NCBI RefSeq assembly: GCF_026625785.1
Contig: NZ_CP113063.1
Span: 1,178,001 to 1,242,000 of the forward strand
Direction: 5' to 3'
DNA: 64,000 nucleotides
From: Gordonia sp. SL306
Lineage (GTDB): Bacteria > Actinomycetota > Actinomycetes > Mycobacteriales > Mycobacteriaceae
This document shows, piece by piece, positions 7,865 to 16,312 of the stretch. The translations under genes and the position numbers were made by a program. Each line of letters begins with the position of its first letter. Position 1 is the first letter of the stretch. The notes beneath the pieces were generated by a model that was not told the DNA's origin, searched no databases, and worked only from the letters and a program-made list of their open reading frames with translations.

Positions 7865-9538
7865 TTGATGATGAATCCGAGGTCGGCCTCCGTTGTTGGG
7901 GCTGGTTTTCGAAGAGATATGTGGGAACGGTCCTGGTGTTCCCTGATCTCTTCGTGCGAAAGGGTGTCCTCGGTGTCGGGTCCGGCGTGGTCGTTGTCGT
8001 CGTGGTGGGGTGTCGCCTCACCATGGCCCGACCTCGCACCGCTGTTCACCGGCGATGTCGGTGCCGACGAGATCCCCGACGCCGACACCAACGACCTCGT
8101 GGGCTCGTTCGTCGCACTGCAACGCGGCCAGTCGTTTCTGGCGTGGCAGCGCTACCGCACCGCGGCCGAGCTGCATTCCCGGATCGTCGGCAACACTCCC
8201 GATCCGCACGCGTTGTTCCTCAAGGATGGTTTCGCCGACTGCGCCGCCCGGATCGCGGTGGCGTTGAGCATCACCCAGCAAGCCGCCGAAAAAGTCATCA
8301 ACCAAGCCCTCGCGTTGCGCGACCGGCTACCCCTGATCGCCGAACGTCTCCGTGACGGACGTATCTCGGCCGAACTGGTCGCGACGATCATCTCCCGCAC
8401 CGACCTGATCGACGGCCACGACCACGCGACCCTCATCGACGGTGAGATCGCGGCCGCCCTCGACCTCCATCAAGGAGCATGGTCACGCGAACGCCTGCAG
8501 GACATGGTCGACCGGATCGTATTCCGGCATGATCCCGACGCCGTACGCGAACAACGCCGCCGCGCCCTCGACGCGCGCGGCATGTGGGTGCACGCCGGGA
8601 AAGATGGCACGGCCACACTGACCGCGACCATGGCGGCCGAGAACGCACGCATCGCCGCAGCCGCAGTGAAAGCCCTGGCCGCCGCGGTGTGCGAGTGCGA
8701 TGGCCGCACCCGACAGCAACGCGCGTCGGATGCCATGTTCGCCCTGTTGTCGGGTACCCCCTTCGAATGCCAATGCGGTACGTCGCAATGCGGCGCCCAG
8801 ATCCCCGAACCCGCCACCATCCCGCCGGTCGACTCCACGGTCGTCATCCACGTCGTCTGCGACGAAGCCACCCTCAACGGCACCGCCGACCATGCCGGCT
8901 ATGTCGCCGGGCACGGGGTGGTCTCCGACGAGCACGTCCGCGATCTCGCCGCGCGCCCCGACGCCGTCATCAAACGGCTCGTCCCGCCGGGCACACCCCA
9001 GAACCCGGACGGCTCATTCACGCTGCCCGCACATCTGACGTCCGACCCGTATCGGCCGTCGGCCGCCCTGGACACCTTCGTACGGATTCGCGATGGCTAC
9101 AGCGTCATCCCCGGCAACACCACCTCGTCCTTCGACGCCGACGTCGACCACGTCGCCGAATACGATCACCACTTCCCCGCGTTCGGCGGGCAGACCACCC
9201 CCGACAACCTCAACGCCAAAGACCGCTTCGGGCACCTGCTCAAAACCTTCGGCAACTGGGTCGACGACCAGTACCGCGACCACACCGGCAGATTGCGCAC
9301 CGAACTCACCACCCCGGAAGGACTGATCATCTCCGGCGTCCCCGAACACCTCGACATCCTGTTCCCTGGACTGCGCCGCATCCGATTCACCGCGCCATCG
9401 CAAGCACCACCGTTATCCACGCCGGGACCGCAGCCATCACCGCCCACCCGCTCGCAGAGCCGGGTGGCGGCCAAGCACGCCCGCAGACAACAAGAACGCG
9501 AACGCAACCGCAAACGCCGCGAGGCCACCGACGACTGA
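7865..9538 (+). CDS. DUF222 / 13E12-family HNH endonuclease-like protein
   Basis: Up to 557 residues. DUF222 covers roughly residues 75-390, and an HNH-like region follows at about 420-455 (DADVDHVAEYDHH, then GGQTTPDNLNAKDRFGHLLK). The tail is proline- then Arg-rich. Members occur in many copies in mycobacterial and Gordonia genomes; their function is not established. Here the usual zinc-binding Cys pair before the HNH (CxxPxC type) is replaced by GYSVIPGNT, so a zinc site is doubtful. The start is uncertain: TTG at 7865, ATG at 7868 or 7871, or GTG at 7973 behind GAAAGG, which gives a more usual N-terminus of 521 residues. Confidence 0.8.
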   Translation: MMMNPRSASVVGAGFRRDMWERSWCSLISSCERVSSVSGPAWSLSSWWGVASPWPDLAPLFTGDVGADEIPDADTNDLVGSFVALQRGQSFLAWQRYRTAAELHSRIVGNTPDPHALFLKDGFADCAARIAVALSITQQAAEKVINQALALRDRLPLIAERLRDGRISAELVATIISRTDLIDGHDHATLIDGEIAAALDLHQGAWSRERLQDMVDRIVFRHDPDAVREQRRRALDARGMWVHAGKDGTATLTATMAAENARIAAAAVKALAAAVCECDGRTRQQRASDAMFALLSGTPFECQCGTSQCGAQIPEPATIPPVDSTVVIHVVCDEATLNGTADHAGYVAGHGVVSDEHVRDLAARPDAVIKRLVPPGTPQNPDGSFTLPAHLTSDPYRPSAALDTFVRIRDGYSVIPGNTTSSFDADVDHVAEYDHHFPAFGGQTTPDNLNAKDRFGHLLKTFGNWVDDQYRDHTGRLRTELTTPEGLIISGVPEHLDILFPGLRRIRFTAPSQAPPLSTPGPQPSPPTRSQSRVAAKHARRQQERERNRKRREATDD

Positions 9539-9560
9539 TGCGATCGCTAAGGTGATCTGC

Positions 9561-10064
9561 ATGGCAGGCCGCAGCATGCGTTTCGATCCGATCGCCGAGG
9601 CGCGTCAGAACTGGTCCGATGCCGGCTGGGGCGACGTCGCCGACGGGATGGTCGCGGTCACCTCGGTCATGCGTGCCCACCAGATCCTGCTGGCCCGCGT
9701 CGAATCGGCGTTACGCCCCTACGATCTGAGCTTCTCCCGTTTCGAATTGCTACGGCTGCTGGCATTCTCCCGGCAGGGCGCTTTGCCGATCACCAAGGCG
9801 AGTGACCGGCTGCAAGTCCATGTCACCAGCGTCACCCACGCGATCCGGCGCCTCGAGGAGGCCAAGCTGGTCCGCCGCGTGCCTCATCCGACCGATGGAC
9901 GCACGACTCTGGTGGAGATCACCGACCTCGGCCGCTCGACCGTCGAGGACGCGACGGCCACGCTCAACACCGAGGTGTTCGGCGACGTCGGGATGAGCGA
10001 CGACGAGATGGCCGCGATGGTGACGGCGATTCAGTCGCTTCGGCGAGACGCCGGGGACTTCTGA
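9561..10064 (+). CDS. MarR family transcriptional regulator
   Basis: 167 residues. The winged helix covers about residues 50-120, with QVHVTSVTHAIRRLEEAKLV as recognition helix and RVPHPTDGRTTLVEITDLG as the wing typical of MarR proteins. ATG at 9561 has AAGGTG close upstream; another Met lies five codons later. It converges with the valine-catabolic operon, its stop 42 bases from the mmsB stop, so it is not obviously the regulator of that operon. No operator palindrome was seen in the short gap before it. Confidence 0.85.
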   Translation: MAGRSMRFDPIAEARQNWSDAGWGDVADGMVAVTSVMRAHQILLARVESALRPYDLSFSRFELLRLLAFSRQGALPITKASDRLQVHVTSVTHAIRRLEEAKLVRRVPHPTDGRTTLVEITDLGRSTVEDATATLNTEVFGDVGMSDDEMAAMVTAIQSLRRDAGDF

Positions 10065-10106
10065 GCCTCGCCTCACGTCAGAAACGTCATTGCGCGGGTT
10101 GCTGGT

Positions 10107-10976
10107 TCAGTGCAGCGACGTGATGATCGCGCTGAAGTCCAGGCCGGCGTGCTGTTCGGCAAATGCCTTGTACAGCTGGGCGGCATGGGTACCGAGTGGC
10201 GCCCGGGACCCGGTGCTGGCCACCGCATCCATCGCCAGACCCAGATCCTTGTTCATCAGTGCCGTCGCAAAGCCGGGCTTGAAATCGTTGTTCGACGGCG
10301 AGGTCGGGACCGGACCGGGAACCGGACAGTTGGTCTGGACCGCCCAGCAGTTGCCGGTGGCACCGGTGATCACGTCGTAGAGCGCCTGGTCGGAGAGTCC
10401 GAGCTTTTCGGCGAGCACGAACGCTTCACCGACCGCGATCTGCTGAACGGCGAGCACCATGTTGTTGCACACCTTCGCGGCCTGGCCCGCGCCGGCGCTG
10501 CCACAGTGGATCACCTTGCCCGCCATCGGGTCCAGCGTCGAGCGCGCGGCGATGAACGCGTCGTCCGCACCGCCGACCATGAAGGCGAGCGTGCCCGCGA
10601 CCGCACCCTTCACCCCGCCGGACACCGGGGCGTCGAGTTGGGCGAAGCCGTGCTCGGCGGCCTGCTCGTTGATCTCCCGCGCGTCATCGACCGAGATGGT
10701 GGAGCTGTCGATGAAGAGCGCGCCGGTCGGCGCCGCGGGCAGGATGTCGGCGTAGCACTTCTTCACGATCGGCCCGCTCGGGAGCATCGTGATCACCACT
10801 TCGGCTGCCGCCACGGCCTCGACCGCCGTCGGGAAGGTCTCGACACCGTTCCCCTGCGCAGTCTTCACCGCCTCCGGCACCGGATCGAACCCGTGCACGG
10901 TGTGTCCGGCCGTCACCAGGTTCGCCGCCATCGGCCCACCCATGTTGCCCAGTCCCAGAAAGGCGATCGTCGTCAT
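10107..10976 (-). CDS. mmsB: 3-hydroxyisobutyrate dehydrogenase
   Basis: 289 residues. It would oxidise 3-hydroxyisobutyrate to methylmalonate semialdehyde with NAD+. The nucleotide-binding FLGLGNMGGPMAANL lies at 6-20, the substrate loop DAPVSGGVKGA at 115-125, and the catalytic Lys is probably Lys168 in GQAAKVCNN. Length and motifs match the 3-HIBADH family. The start at 10976 follows GGGAG eight bases upstream. It is the last gene of an operon with the acyl-CoA dehydrogenase and mmsA, which supply the steps before and after it in valine breakdown. Confidence 0.92.
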   Translation of the reverse strand: MTTIAFLGLGNMGGPMAANLVTAGHTVHGFDPVPEAVKTAQGNGVETFPTAVEAVAAAEVVITMLPSGPIVKKCYADILPAAPTGALFIDSSTISVDDAREINEQAAEHGFAQLDAPVSGGVKGAVAGTLAFMVGGADDAFIAARSTLDPMAGKVIHCGSAGAGQAAKVCNNMVLAVQQIAVGEAFVLAEKLGLSDQALYDVITGATGNCWAVQTNCPVPGPVPTSPSNNDFKPGFATALMNKDLGLAMDAVASTGSRAPLGTHAAQLYKAFAEQHAGLDFSAIITSLH

Positions 10977-11020
10977 TGTCGAATCTCCCAATGTGAATTC
11001 GGTTGTGCTGGTGAATCAGT

Positions 11021-12193
11021 TCAGTTCTCGCGATAGCGCGCGGCGATCGACCGTCCGACCACGACGCGCATGATCTCGTTCGTGCCCTCCAGTATCCGGT
11101 GCACACGCAGATCCCGGACGATCTTCTCCAGACCGTATTCGGTGAGATAGCCGTATCCGCCGTGGAGTTGCAGCGCCTGATCGGCCACCGTGAAGCAACT
11201 GTCGGTGACGAATCGTTTGGCCATCGCGCACTGCTCCACCTTGTCGGGTGCGCCGGCATCGAGGGCAGCCGCTGCCTGCCACAGCATCAATCGCGAGGCC
11301 TGCAGGGAGGTGGCCATGTCGGCGAGGGTGAACCGGATGGTCGGCTCGTCGATCAGCGCACCTCCGAATGCCTTCCGCGATGCGACATAGGTCGCGGCAC
11401 GGTCGAACGCCGCCTGCGCACCGCCCAGAGAGGACGCCGCGATGTTGAGCCGACCGCCGTTGAGGCCGTTCATCGCGATCCCGAAACCGATGCCTTCCTC
11501 ACCGCCGAGGAGGTTGGCGGCAGGCACCCGGACCTCGTCGAGGATGACCTGCGCGGTGGGCTGGGCGTGCCAGCCCATCTTGCGCTCCTGCGCACCGAAA
11601 CTCAGTCCCGGAGCGTCCTTTTCGACGAGGAAGGTGGAGATCCCACGGGCGCCGCTGTCGCCGGTGCGGGCCATCAGCACGTAGACGTCGCTGGTACCAG
11701 CACCGGAGATGAACTGCTTGACGCCGGTGAGGACGTAGTCGTCGCCGGATCGGACCGCCCTGGTGGACAACGCCGCCGCATCCGAGCCCGCGCCGGGCTC
11801 GGTGAGGCAGTAGCTGGCCACCGCTTCCATCGACGCGAGACGTGGAACCCAGTGGGCACGCTGATCGTCGGTGCCATAATGATCGACCATCCAGGCACAC
11901 ATGTTGTGGATGGACAGGAAGGCTGCGACCGCCGGATCCGCCGAGGCAAGCTGCTCGAAGATCCGCACGCCGTCGAGCCGACGCAGGCCACTGCCCCCGA
12001 CATCCTCCGAGCAGTAGATCGCACCCATGCCGAGCTCGGCCGCCTCGCGCAATTCGTCAACCGGAAAGTGGTGGTTCTCATCCCATTCCAGCGCAAACGG
12101 CGCCAGCCTCTTGGCCGCGAATCCGGCCGCGGTCTCGACGATGACGCGTTCGTCCGCGTCGAGACCGCCGTCGGTGATCATCGTCATCGACAT
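11021..12193 (-). CDS. Acyl-CoA dehydrogenase, probably isobutyryl-CoA dehydrogenase
   Basis: 390 residues, FAD-dependent. Family signatures are present: CLTEPGAGSDAAAL in the middle domain, KQFISGAGTSDVYVLMARTG, QLHGGYGYLTEYGLEKIVRD near the end, and RILEGTNEIM, whose Glu (about 369) is the likely base. The ATG overlaps the mmsA stop as TGATG, showing coupling. Lying between mmsA and mmsB, its substrate is most likely isobutyryl-CoA from valine; a related branched-chain acyl-CoA cannot be excluded from sequence alone. Confidence 0.9.
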   Translation of the reverse strand: MSMTMITDGGLDADERVIVETAAGFAAKRLAPFALEWDENHHFPVDELREAAELGMGAIYCSEDVGGSGLRRLDGVRIFEQLASADPAVAAFLSIHNMCAWMVDHYGTDDQRAHWVPRLASMEAVASYCLTEPGAGSDAAALSTRAVRSGDDYVLTGVKQFISGAGTSDVYVLMARTGDSGARGISTFLVEKDAPGLSFGAQERKMGWHAQPTAQVILDEVRVPAANLLGGEEGIGFGIAMNGLNGGRLNIAASSLGGAQAAFDRAATYVASRKAFGGALIDEPTIRFTLADMATSLQASRLMLWQAAAALDAGAPDKVEQCAMAKRFVTDSCFTVADQALQLHGGYGYLTEYGLEKIVRDLRVHRILEGTNEIMRVVVGRSIAARYREN

Positions 12194-13749
12194 CAATCCA
12201 TCGTCGGGATGACGAACTCGGCGCCGTCCTTGACACCGGACGGCCATCGGGTCGTGACGGTCTTGGTCTTGGTGTAGAACTGGATCGATGCCGGGCCGTG
12301 TTGGTTGAGGTCCCCGAATCCGGACCGCTTCCAGCCGCCAAAGGTGTAGTAGGCCACCGGAACCGGGATCGGCACGTTCACGCCGACCATGCCGACGTTG
12401 ACCCGTGCGGTGAAGTCACGGGCGGCGTCGCCGTCCTGCGTGAAGATCGCGACACCGTTGCCGTACTGGTGATCCGAGGCCAGCGCGAGCGCCTCCTCGT
12501 AGTCGGCGGCCCGCACGATCTGCAGCACCGGGCCGAAGATCTCGTCCGTGTAGCTCGTCATGTCCTTGGTGACGTGATCGAAAAGGGTCGGCCCGATGAA
12601 GAACCCGTTCGAGAGGTCCTCGTCGCCGTACTGCTGCTCGTCACTGCTCCGCTCGCGCCCGTCGATGACGAGTTCGGCACCTTCCTCGACGCCCTTGCCG
12701 ATATAGCCCTTCACGCGCTCGAGTGCGGCGGCCGTGACCAGCGGCCCGTAGTCGGCCTTGGGGTCGAGACTGTGGCCGACGCGCAACGCGTTGACCTTGT
12801 CGACGAGCTTGGCCCGCAGGCGTTCGGCGGTCTGCTCACCGACCGGAACCGCGACGCTGATCGCCATGCACCGCTCGCCGGCACTGCCATAGCCTGCGCC
12901 GATCAGCGCATCGACGGCCTGATCCAGGTTGGCATCCGGCATGACGATCATGTGGTTCTTGGCGCCACCGAAGCACTGTGAGCGCTTGCCGTTCGCAGCG
13001 GCCGTCGAGTAGATGTACTGCGCGATGTCGGAGCTGCCCACGAATCCGAGCGCCTGCACGTCAGGGTTGTTCAGCAGCGCATCGACCGATTCCTTGTCGC
13101 CGTGGACGACCTGGAAGACGCCGTCCGGCAAACCTGCCTCGCTGAACAGTTCGGCCAGTCGCACCGGCACCGATGGATCGCGCTCACTGGGCTTGAGGAT
13201 GAACGCGTTGCCACAGGCCAGCGCAGGCCCCGCCTTCCACAGCGGGATCATCGCCGGGAAGTTGAAGGGCGTGATGCCCGCGACCACGCCCAGAGGCTGG
13301 CGGATCGAGTGGACGTCGATACCGCCGCCCGCTCCCTCGGTGAACTCACCCTTCAGCAGGTGCGGGATGCCGATGGCGAACTCGATGACCTCGATGCCGC
13401 GCTGGATGTCGCCCTTGGCATCGGGATGGGTCTTGCCGTGCTCGAGCGAGAGCAGGGTGGCCAGTTCGTCGGCATTCTGGTTGACCAGATCGACAAAGCG
13501 CATCAGCACGCGGGCACGGCGCTGCGGGTTCCAGGCCGCCCACTCACGCTGCGCCTCGACGGCGGTGGCGACCGCGGCGTCGACCTCGGCGGTGCTGGCG
13601 AGCGGAACCCTGGCGGCGACGGCGCCGATGCTGGGATTGAAGACGTCGGCGAAACGACCGTCGGTGGCGGTCACCAGACCACCGTTCAGGAAGTGCGGAA
13701 CGGTACGAACGGCGTCGGTGTGGACGTTGGCTGCATCAGTTGCGGACAC
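12193..13749 (-). CDS. mmsA: Methylmalonate-semialdehyde dehydrogenase (acylating)
   Basis: 518 residues, aldehyde dehydrogenase fold. It would convert methylmalonate semialdehyde and CoA to propionyl-CoA, CO2 and NADH. ITPFNFPAMIPLWKAGPALA (about 159-178) and LGFVGSSDIAQYIY (about 234-247) are cofactor regions; the catalytic Cys is Cys294 in SAGERCMAISVAV. Start is GTG at 13749 behind AAGGTGAT; upstream codons in the open frame are discarded because they would run through the promoter. It is the first gene of the three-gene valine operon. Confidence 0.93.
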   Translation of the reverse strand: MSATDAANVHTDAVRTVPHFLNGGLVTATDGRFADVFNPSIGAVAARVPLASTAEVDAAVATAVEAQREWAAWNPQRRARVLMRFVDLVNQNADELATLLSLEHGKTHPDAKGDIQRGIEVIEFAIGIPHLLKGEFTEGAGGGIDVHSIRQPLGVVAGITPFNFPAMIPLWKAGPALACGNAFILKPSERDPSVPVRLAELFSEAGLPDGVFQVVHGDKESVDALLNNPDVQALGFVGSSDIAQYIYSTAAANGKRSQCFGGAKNHMIVMPDANLDQAVDALIGAGYGSAGERCMAISVAVPVGEQTAERLRAKLVDKVNALRVGHSLDPKADYGPLVTAAALERVKGYIGKGVEEGAELVIDGRERSSDEQQYGDEDLSNGFFIGPTLFDHVTKDMTSYTDEIFGPVLQIVRAADYEEALALASDHQYGNGVAIFTQDGDAARDFTARVNVGMVGVNVPIPVPVAYYTFGGWKRSGFGDLNQHGPASIQFYTKTKTVTTRWPSGVKDGAEFVIPTMD

Positions 13750-13810
13750 GTGTAGATCACCTTGATTCACAGTCGGATGGCAAGCAGGCCGATGTGGCTT
13801 GCATCTCTCA

Positions 13811-13838
13811 ATAGTAGGACATCCAAGTAAATCTGCAA
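13811..13838 (-). promoter_or_regulatory. mmsA promoter with overlapping palindrome
   Basis: Read on the minus strand, TTGCAG (13833-13838) and TACTAT (13811-13816) are separated by 16 bases, a good sigma-70-type promoter. The imperfect palindrome TACTTGGA-TG-TCCTACTA (13812-13829) overlaps the -10 and spacer, so a regulator bound there would block initiation. The regulator is not identified. Confidence 0.55.
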
Positions 13839-13874
13839 CCCCCTCCCACCTGCGAATTACCATCGAGTGGCGAG

Positions 13875-13893
13875 TTAGGGTAGCCTATCTTCA
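13875..13893 (+). promoter_or_regulatory. IdeR/DtxR-like iron box upstream of the flavodoxin
   Basis: TTAGGGTAGCCTATCTTCA matches the iron-box consensus TTAGGTTAGGCTAACCTAA at 14 of 19 positions by hand alignment. It lies 47 bases before the flavodoxin ATG, where an iron-loaded repressor would be expected to act. Flavodoxins commonly replace ferredoxins when iron is scarce, so the placement makes sense. Confidence 0.55.
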
Positions 13894-13939
13894 ACTATAT
13901 GCTCGTGACCTCCGAGGTGAGGTCGAAAGGGGTTCTGTC

Positions 13940-14401
13940 ATGTCCGTCGTCATCTTGTACGGCACGGAAACAGGCAACTGCGAGTTGGTCGCGGACGCCA
14001 TCTCCGATGTCCTCGCGGTGAATCACGACCCATCGATCTATGACATGAGCGAGTACTCGGTGGAAGATCTCGATCCCGCCGACTTCCTGATCGTCGTGTG
14101 CTCGACCTATGGCGAGGGTGAGCTGCCCAGCGGTGCCGAGCCGTTCGCCGAGGAACTCGACGATGTGGCGCCGGACCTGACCGGCGTGCGTTTCGCGGTG
14201 TTCGGGCTCGGCGACAGCGTGTACGGCGAGACCTTCAACCACGGCGGCGAGATCATGGCCGAGAAGCTGGCCGCGCGCGGAGCCGTGCAGGTCGGCGATC
14301 ACGCACGCCACGACAACTCGTCGGCGGTCAAACCGGCCGCACTGGCCGCCGAGTGGGCCGAGGGCATCACAGCGGTCATCGAGCCGGTCAACGCCGGCTG
14401 A
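13940..14401 (+). CDS. Flavodoxin domain protein (MioC-like)
   Basis: 153 residues, a single flavodoxin domain binding FMN as an electron carrier. The phosphate loop is ILYGTETGNCELV (about 5-17); the flavin-edge loops are CSTYGEGELPSG and FGLGDSVYGETFNH. Unlike sulfite reductase or P450 reductase it has no reductase domain, so a partner must be encoded elsewhere. ATG follows AAAGGGG. An iron-box-like sequence lies just upstream, suggesting induction under iron limitation. It converges with the membrane protein gene, leaving nine bases between stops. Confidence 0.88.
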   Translation: MSVVILYGTETGNCELVADAISDVLAVNHDPSIYDMSEYSVEDLDPADFLIVVCSTYGEGELPSGAEPFAEELDDVAPDLTGVRFAVFGLGDSVYGETFNHGGEIMAEKLAARGAVQVGDHARHDNSSAVKPAALAAEWAEGITAVIEPVNAG

Positions 14402-14410
14402 CGTCCCTCC

Positions 14411-15277
14411 TCACGGGACCACGACCTCGTCGGGCGCGGCGTTCCGAGTCCGGCAATTGGCCTCGTCGGCACGGACCGCGGCAAGTTTGGCGAGTTCGAG
14501 GACGGCACGGACCATCAGGGCGAGCACGACGCCGAGGAACAGCGCGGTCGGCACCGAGACATTGAGGTTCTCACCGAGGAGCACGACACCCAGTCCCATC
14601 GAGACCGCGAGTTCGATCACCGTCAGCGCGGGGAACGACGTCTGCAGCTCACCGGCGCCGAACGCCCGCTGCTGGGCGACCACACCACCTGCTGCCACCA
14701 CGAGGAACATATAGAACTCCGGCTGGAGGAATGCTCCCGCGAAGTCGTGGATGAACTGATAGGCGATGGTCTTGACCAGCAGGGCCGACATGCCGAACAG
14801 GGCACCGGCGGTGACCCCGTACAGAAGGGCCTTGTAGTGCTGATTGGACCGTTCGGCCGCGAGCACGCAACCGACCAGGACGATGATCACCGCACTGATC
14901 GTCACGACCATCAACAGGCCGCCGGGCCGTCGTAACGACGGCTCGGGCCGTGAGATGGCGAGGAAGACGGTCACGCAGATCACCAGCACCGCGCCCCAGG
15001 TCCACTCGGGTTTCAACGGCCACCGATGATCGGCCCACGCCTCCATCGGCAATGCGAACAGGATCGCGAGCACCACGAGCGGTTGCACCAGCAGAATCGA
15101 TCCCAGCCCCAGGGCCGCGACCTGCGCCGCGAAGCCGCACAGGGCGACGGTCGCACCGATCCACCAGCCCCGACCGATCGCGCCGCTGGCATGGGATGCG
15201 CGTTGACGCATCACCGTACCGCCGGCGATCAGAACTGCTGCGAGGATCGACAGCAGCGCGGGAACCCAGGAGTGCAC
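14411..15277 (-). CDS. DMT-superfamily-like membrane protein
   Basis: 288 residues with nine or ten hydrophobic segments, beginning LLSILAAVLIAGGTVM and including LGLGSILLVQPLVVLAILFA and TVIELAVSMGLGVVLLGENL, which resemble drug/metabolite or NIPA-type transporters. The tail from about residue 262 is hydrophilic. The substrate is unknown. GTG start at 15277; the ribosome site is weak. It stands alone, convergent with the flavodoxin. Confidence 0.75.
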   Translation of the reverse strand: MHSWVPALLSILAAVLIAGGTVMRQRASHASGAIGRGWWIGATVALCGFAAQVAALGLGSILLVQPLVVLAILFALPMEAWADHRWPLKPEWTWGAVLVICVTVFLAISRPEPSLRRPGGLLMVVTISAVIIVLVGCVLAAERSNQHYKALLYGVTAGALFGMSALLVKTIAYQFIHDFAGAFLQPEFYMFLVVAAGGVVAQQRAFGAGELQTSFPALTVIELAVSMGLGVVLLGENLNVSVPTALFLGVVLALMVRAVLELAKLAAVRADEANCRTRNAAPDEVVVP

Positions 15278-15381
15278 CCTGTCCAGGCTATCGGTTGGCG
15301 AGCATGGTTCAACCTGTCCGGATCGACGCCGGTCACGGTGTGTGTCCCCACGATGTCGGCTCGGCGTCGTAGGTTGGGTGC

Positions 15382-15672
15382 ATGCGGTACCAGGCCGAAC
15401 TCGAACGTCTCACCACATTGGACGCCGACGCCATCAGCCGCGCCTGTTCGTCACGGGACGCGGTCATGGAACTGATCGACGTGGCGATCGACGAATGCAT
15501 CGAGTACGACGAACTCGCCGACGAGCACTTCGCGACCGGTGACCACGAGCACGCCGCCTTCTGCCGACAGGAAGCTGCGGCGTGGCGTGCGACCACAGCG
15601 GTGCTGCGGTCGCTCGGGGGTTCTCGGGCTGCGACGAATCGGCCGCGCAGTCGTACCGCGGGCGCGGCATGA
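15382..15672 (+). CDS. Small hypothetical protein coupled to SixA
   Basis: 96 residues, not recognised. It looks helical and acidic in the first two thirds (DVAIDECIEYDELADEHF), ending in a basic, Ala-rich tail. Its stop overlaps the start of the phosphohistidine phosphatase gene as ATGA, which supports it being real and translated with that gene. No transmembrane segment, signal peptide or metal motif is visible. Confidence 0.55.
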   Translation: MRYQAELERLTTLDADAISRACSSRDAVMELIDVAIDECIEYDELADEHFATGDHEHAAFCRQEAAAWRATTAVLRSLGGSRAATNRPRSRTAGAA

Positions 15673-16163
15673 CGCGCATGTTGGTGCTGATGCGCCACGG
15701 CAAGTCCGGCTACCCGTCGGGGGTCGGAGACCATGAGCGCCCCCTGGCCGACCGCGGCCGACGTGAAGCCACACTCGCCGGGCAATGGATGGCCGACGAG
15801 GGGCTGGCGATCGACGCGGTGGTGTGCTCGACAGCCACCCGGACGCGCGAGACCTTGGATCGCACCGGCATCTCCGCGCCCACCACCTACGTCGACGACA
15901 TCTACGGTGGCGCACCGCACGAGATCCTCGAGGCGCTGAGGGTCCACGCGCCCGCCGACGCCGCGACGGTACTGGTCGTCGGGCATTCGCCCGGCATGCC
16001 GACCACGGCCCTCACCCTCGATTCCGACGGATACATCGAGCGTTTCCCGACTTCGGCCTATGCCGTGGTGACCATCGGACTCCCCTGGGACCGGATCGGA
16101 GTCGACGTCGACCCGGACGCCCATCTCATCGGCGTGCGTATCCCCCGGGCCGCCGACGGCTGA
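15669..16163 (+). CDS. Histidine phosphatase family protein, SixA-like
   Basis: 164 residues. The phosphate-binding MLVLMRHGKS places the catalytic His at 10; the second His is His106 in VVGHSPGMP, and CSTATRTRETL supplies the conserved Arg. The short length is that of SixA, which removes phosphate from histidines of signalling proteins; the substrate here is unknown. The start at 15669 overlaps the previous stop; the open frame further upstream is rejected because the phosphatase motif begins at residue 4 from this start. Confidence 0.88.
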   Translation: MTRMLVLMRHGKSGYPSGVGDHERPLADRGRREATLAGQWMADEGLAIDAVVCSTATRTRETLDRTGISAPTTYVDDIYGGAPHEILEALRVHAPADAATVLVVGHSPGMPTTALTLDSDGYIERFPTSAYAVVTIGLPWDRIGVDVDPDAHLIGVRIPRAADG

Positions 16164-16229
16164 CCGGCCCGGCGGGGTTCTCCGCGTCGTGACGTCCACC
16201 GAGCATTCCGATGCGGTAACGTTCAGATT

Positions 16230-16251
16230 GGATTGCGGAATTGCGCAATCC
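16230..16251. promoter_or_regulatory. ArsR-type operator
   Basis: Perfect 8-6-8 palindrome GGATTGCG-GAATTG-CGCAATCC, 61 bases before the ArsR start. The TTGCG/CGCAA half sites are typical of ArsR/SmtB operators, so autoregulation is likely. Confidence 0.7.
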
Positions 16252-16312
16252 GTGTATCCGTCAAACCATTGGGCCGCCGCTCCCGGATCGTCGCTCGCAA
16301 GGAGATCTCCAC

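Noticed and set aside
7865-9538. DUF222/13E12 gene as an insertion sequence
   Set aside because: No terminal inverted repeats, target duplications or transposase motif; the family is repeated but not shown to be mobile.
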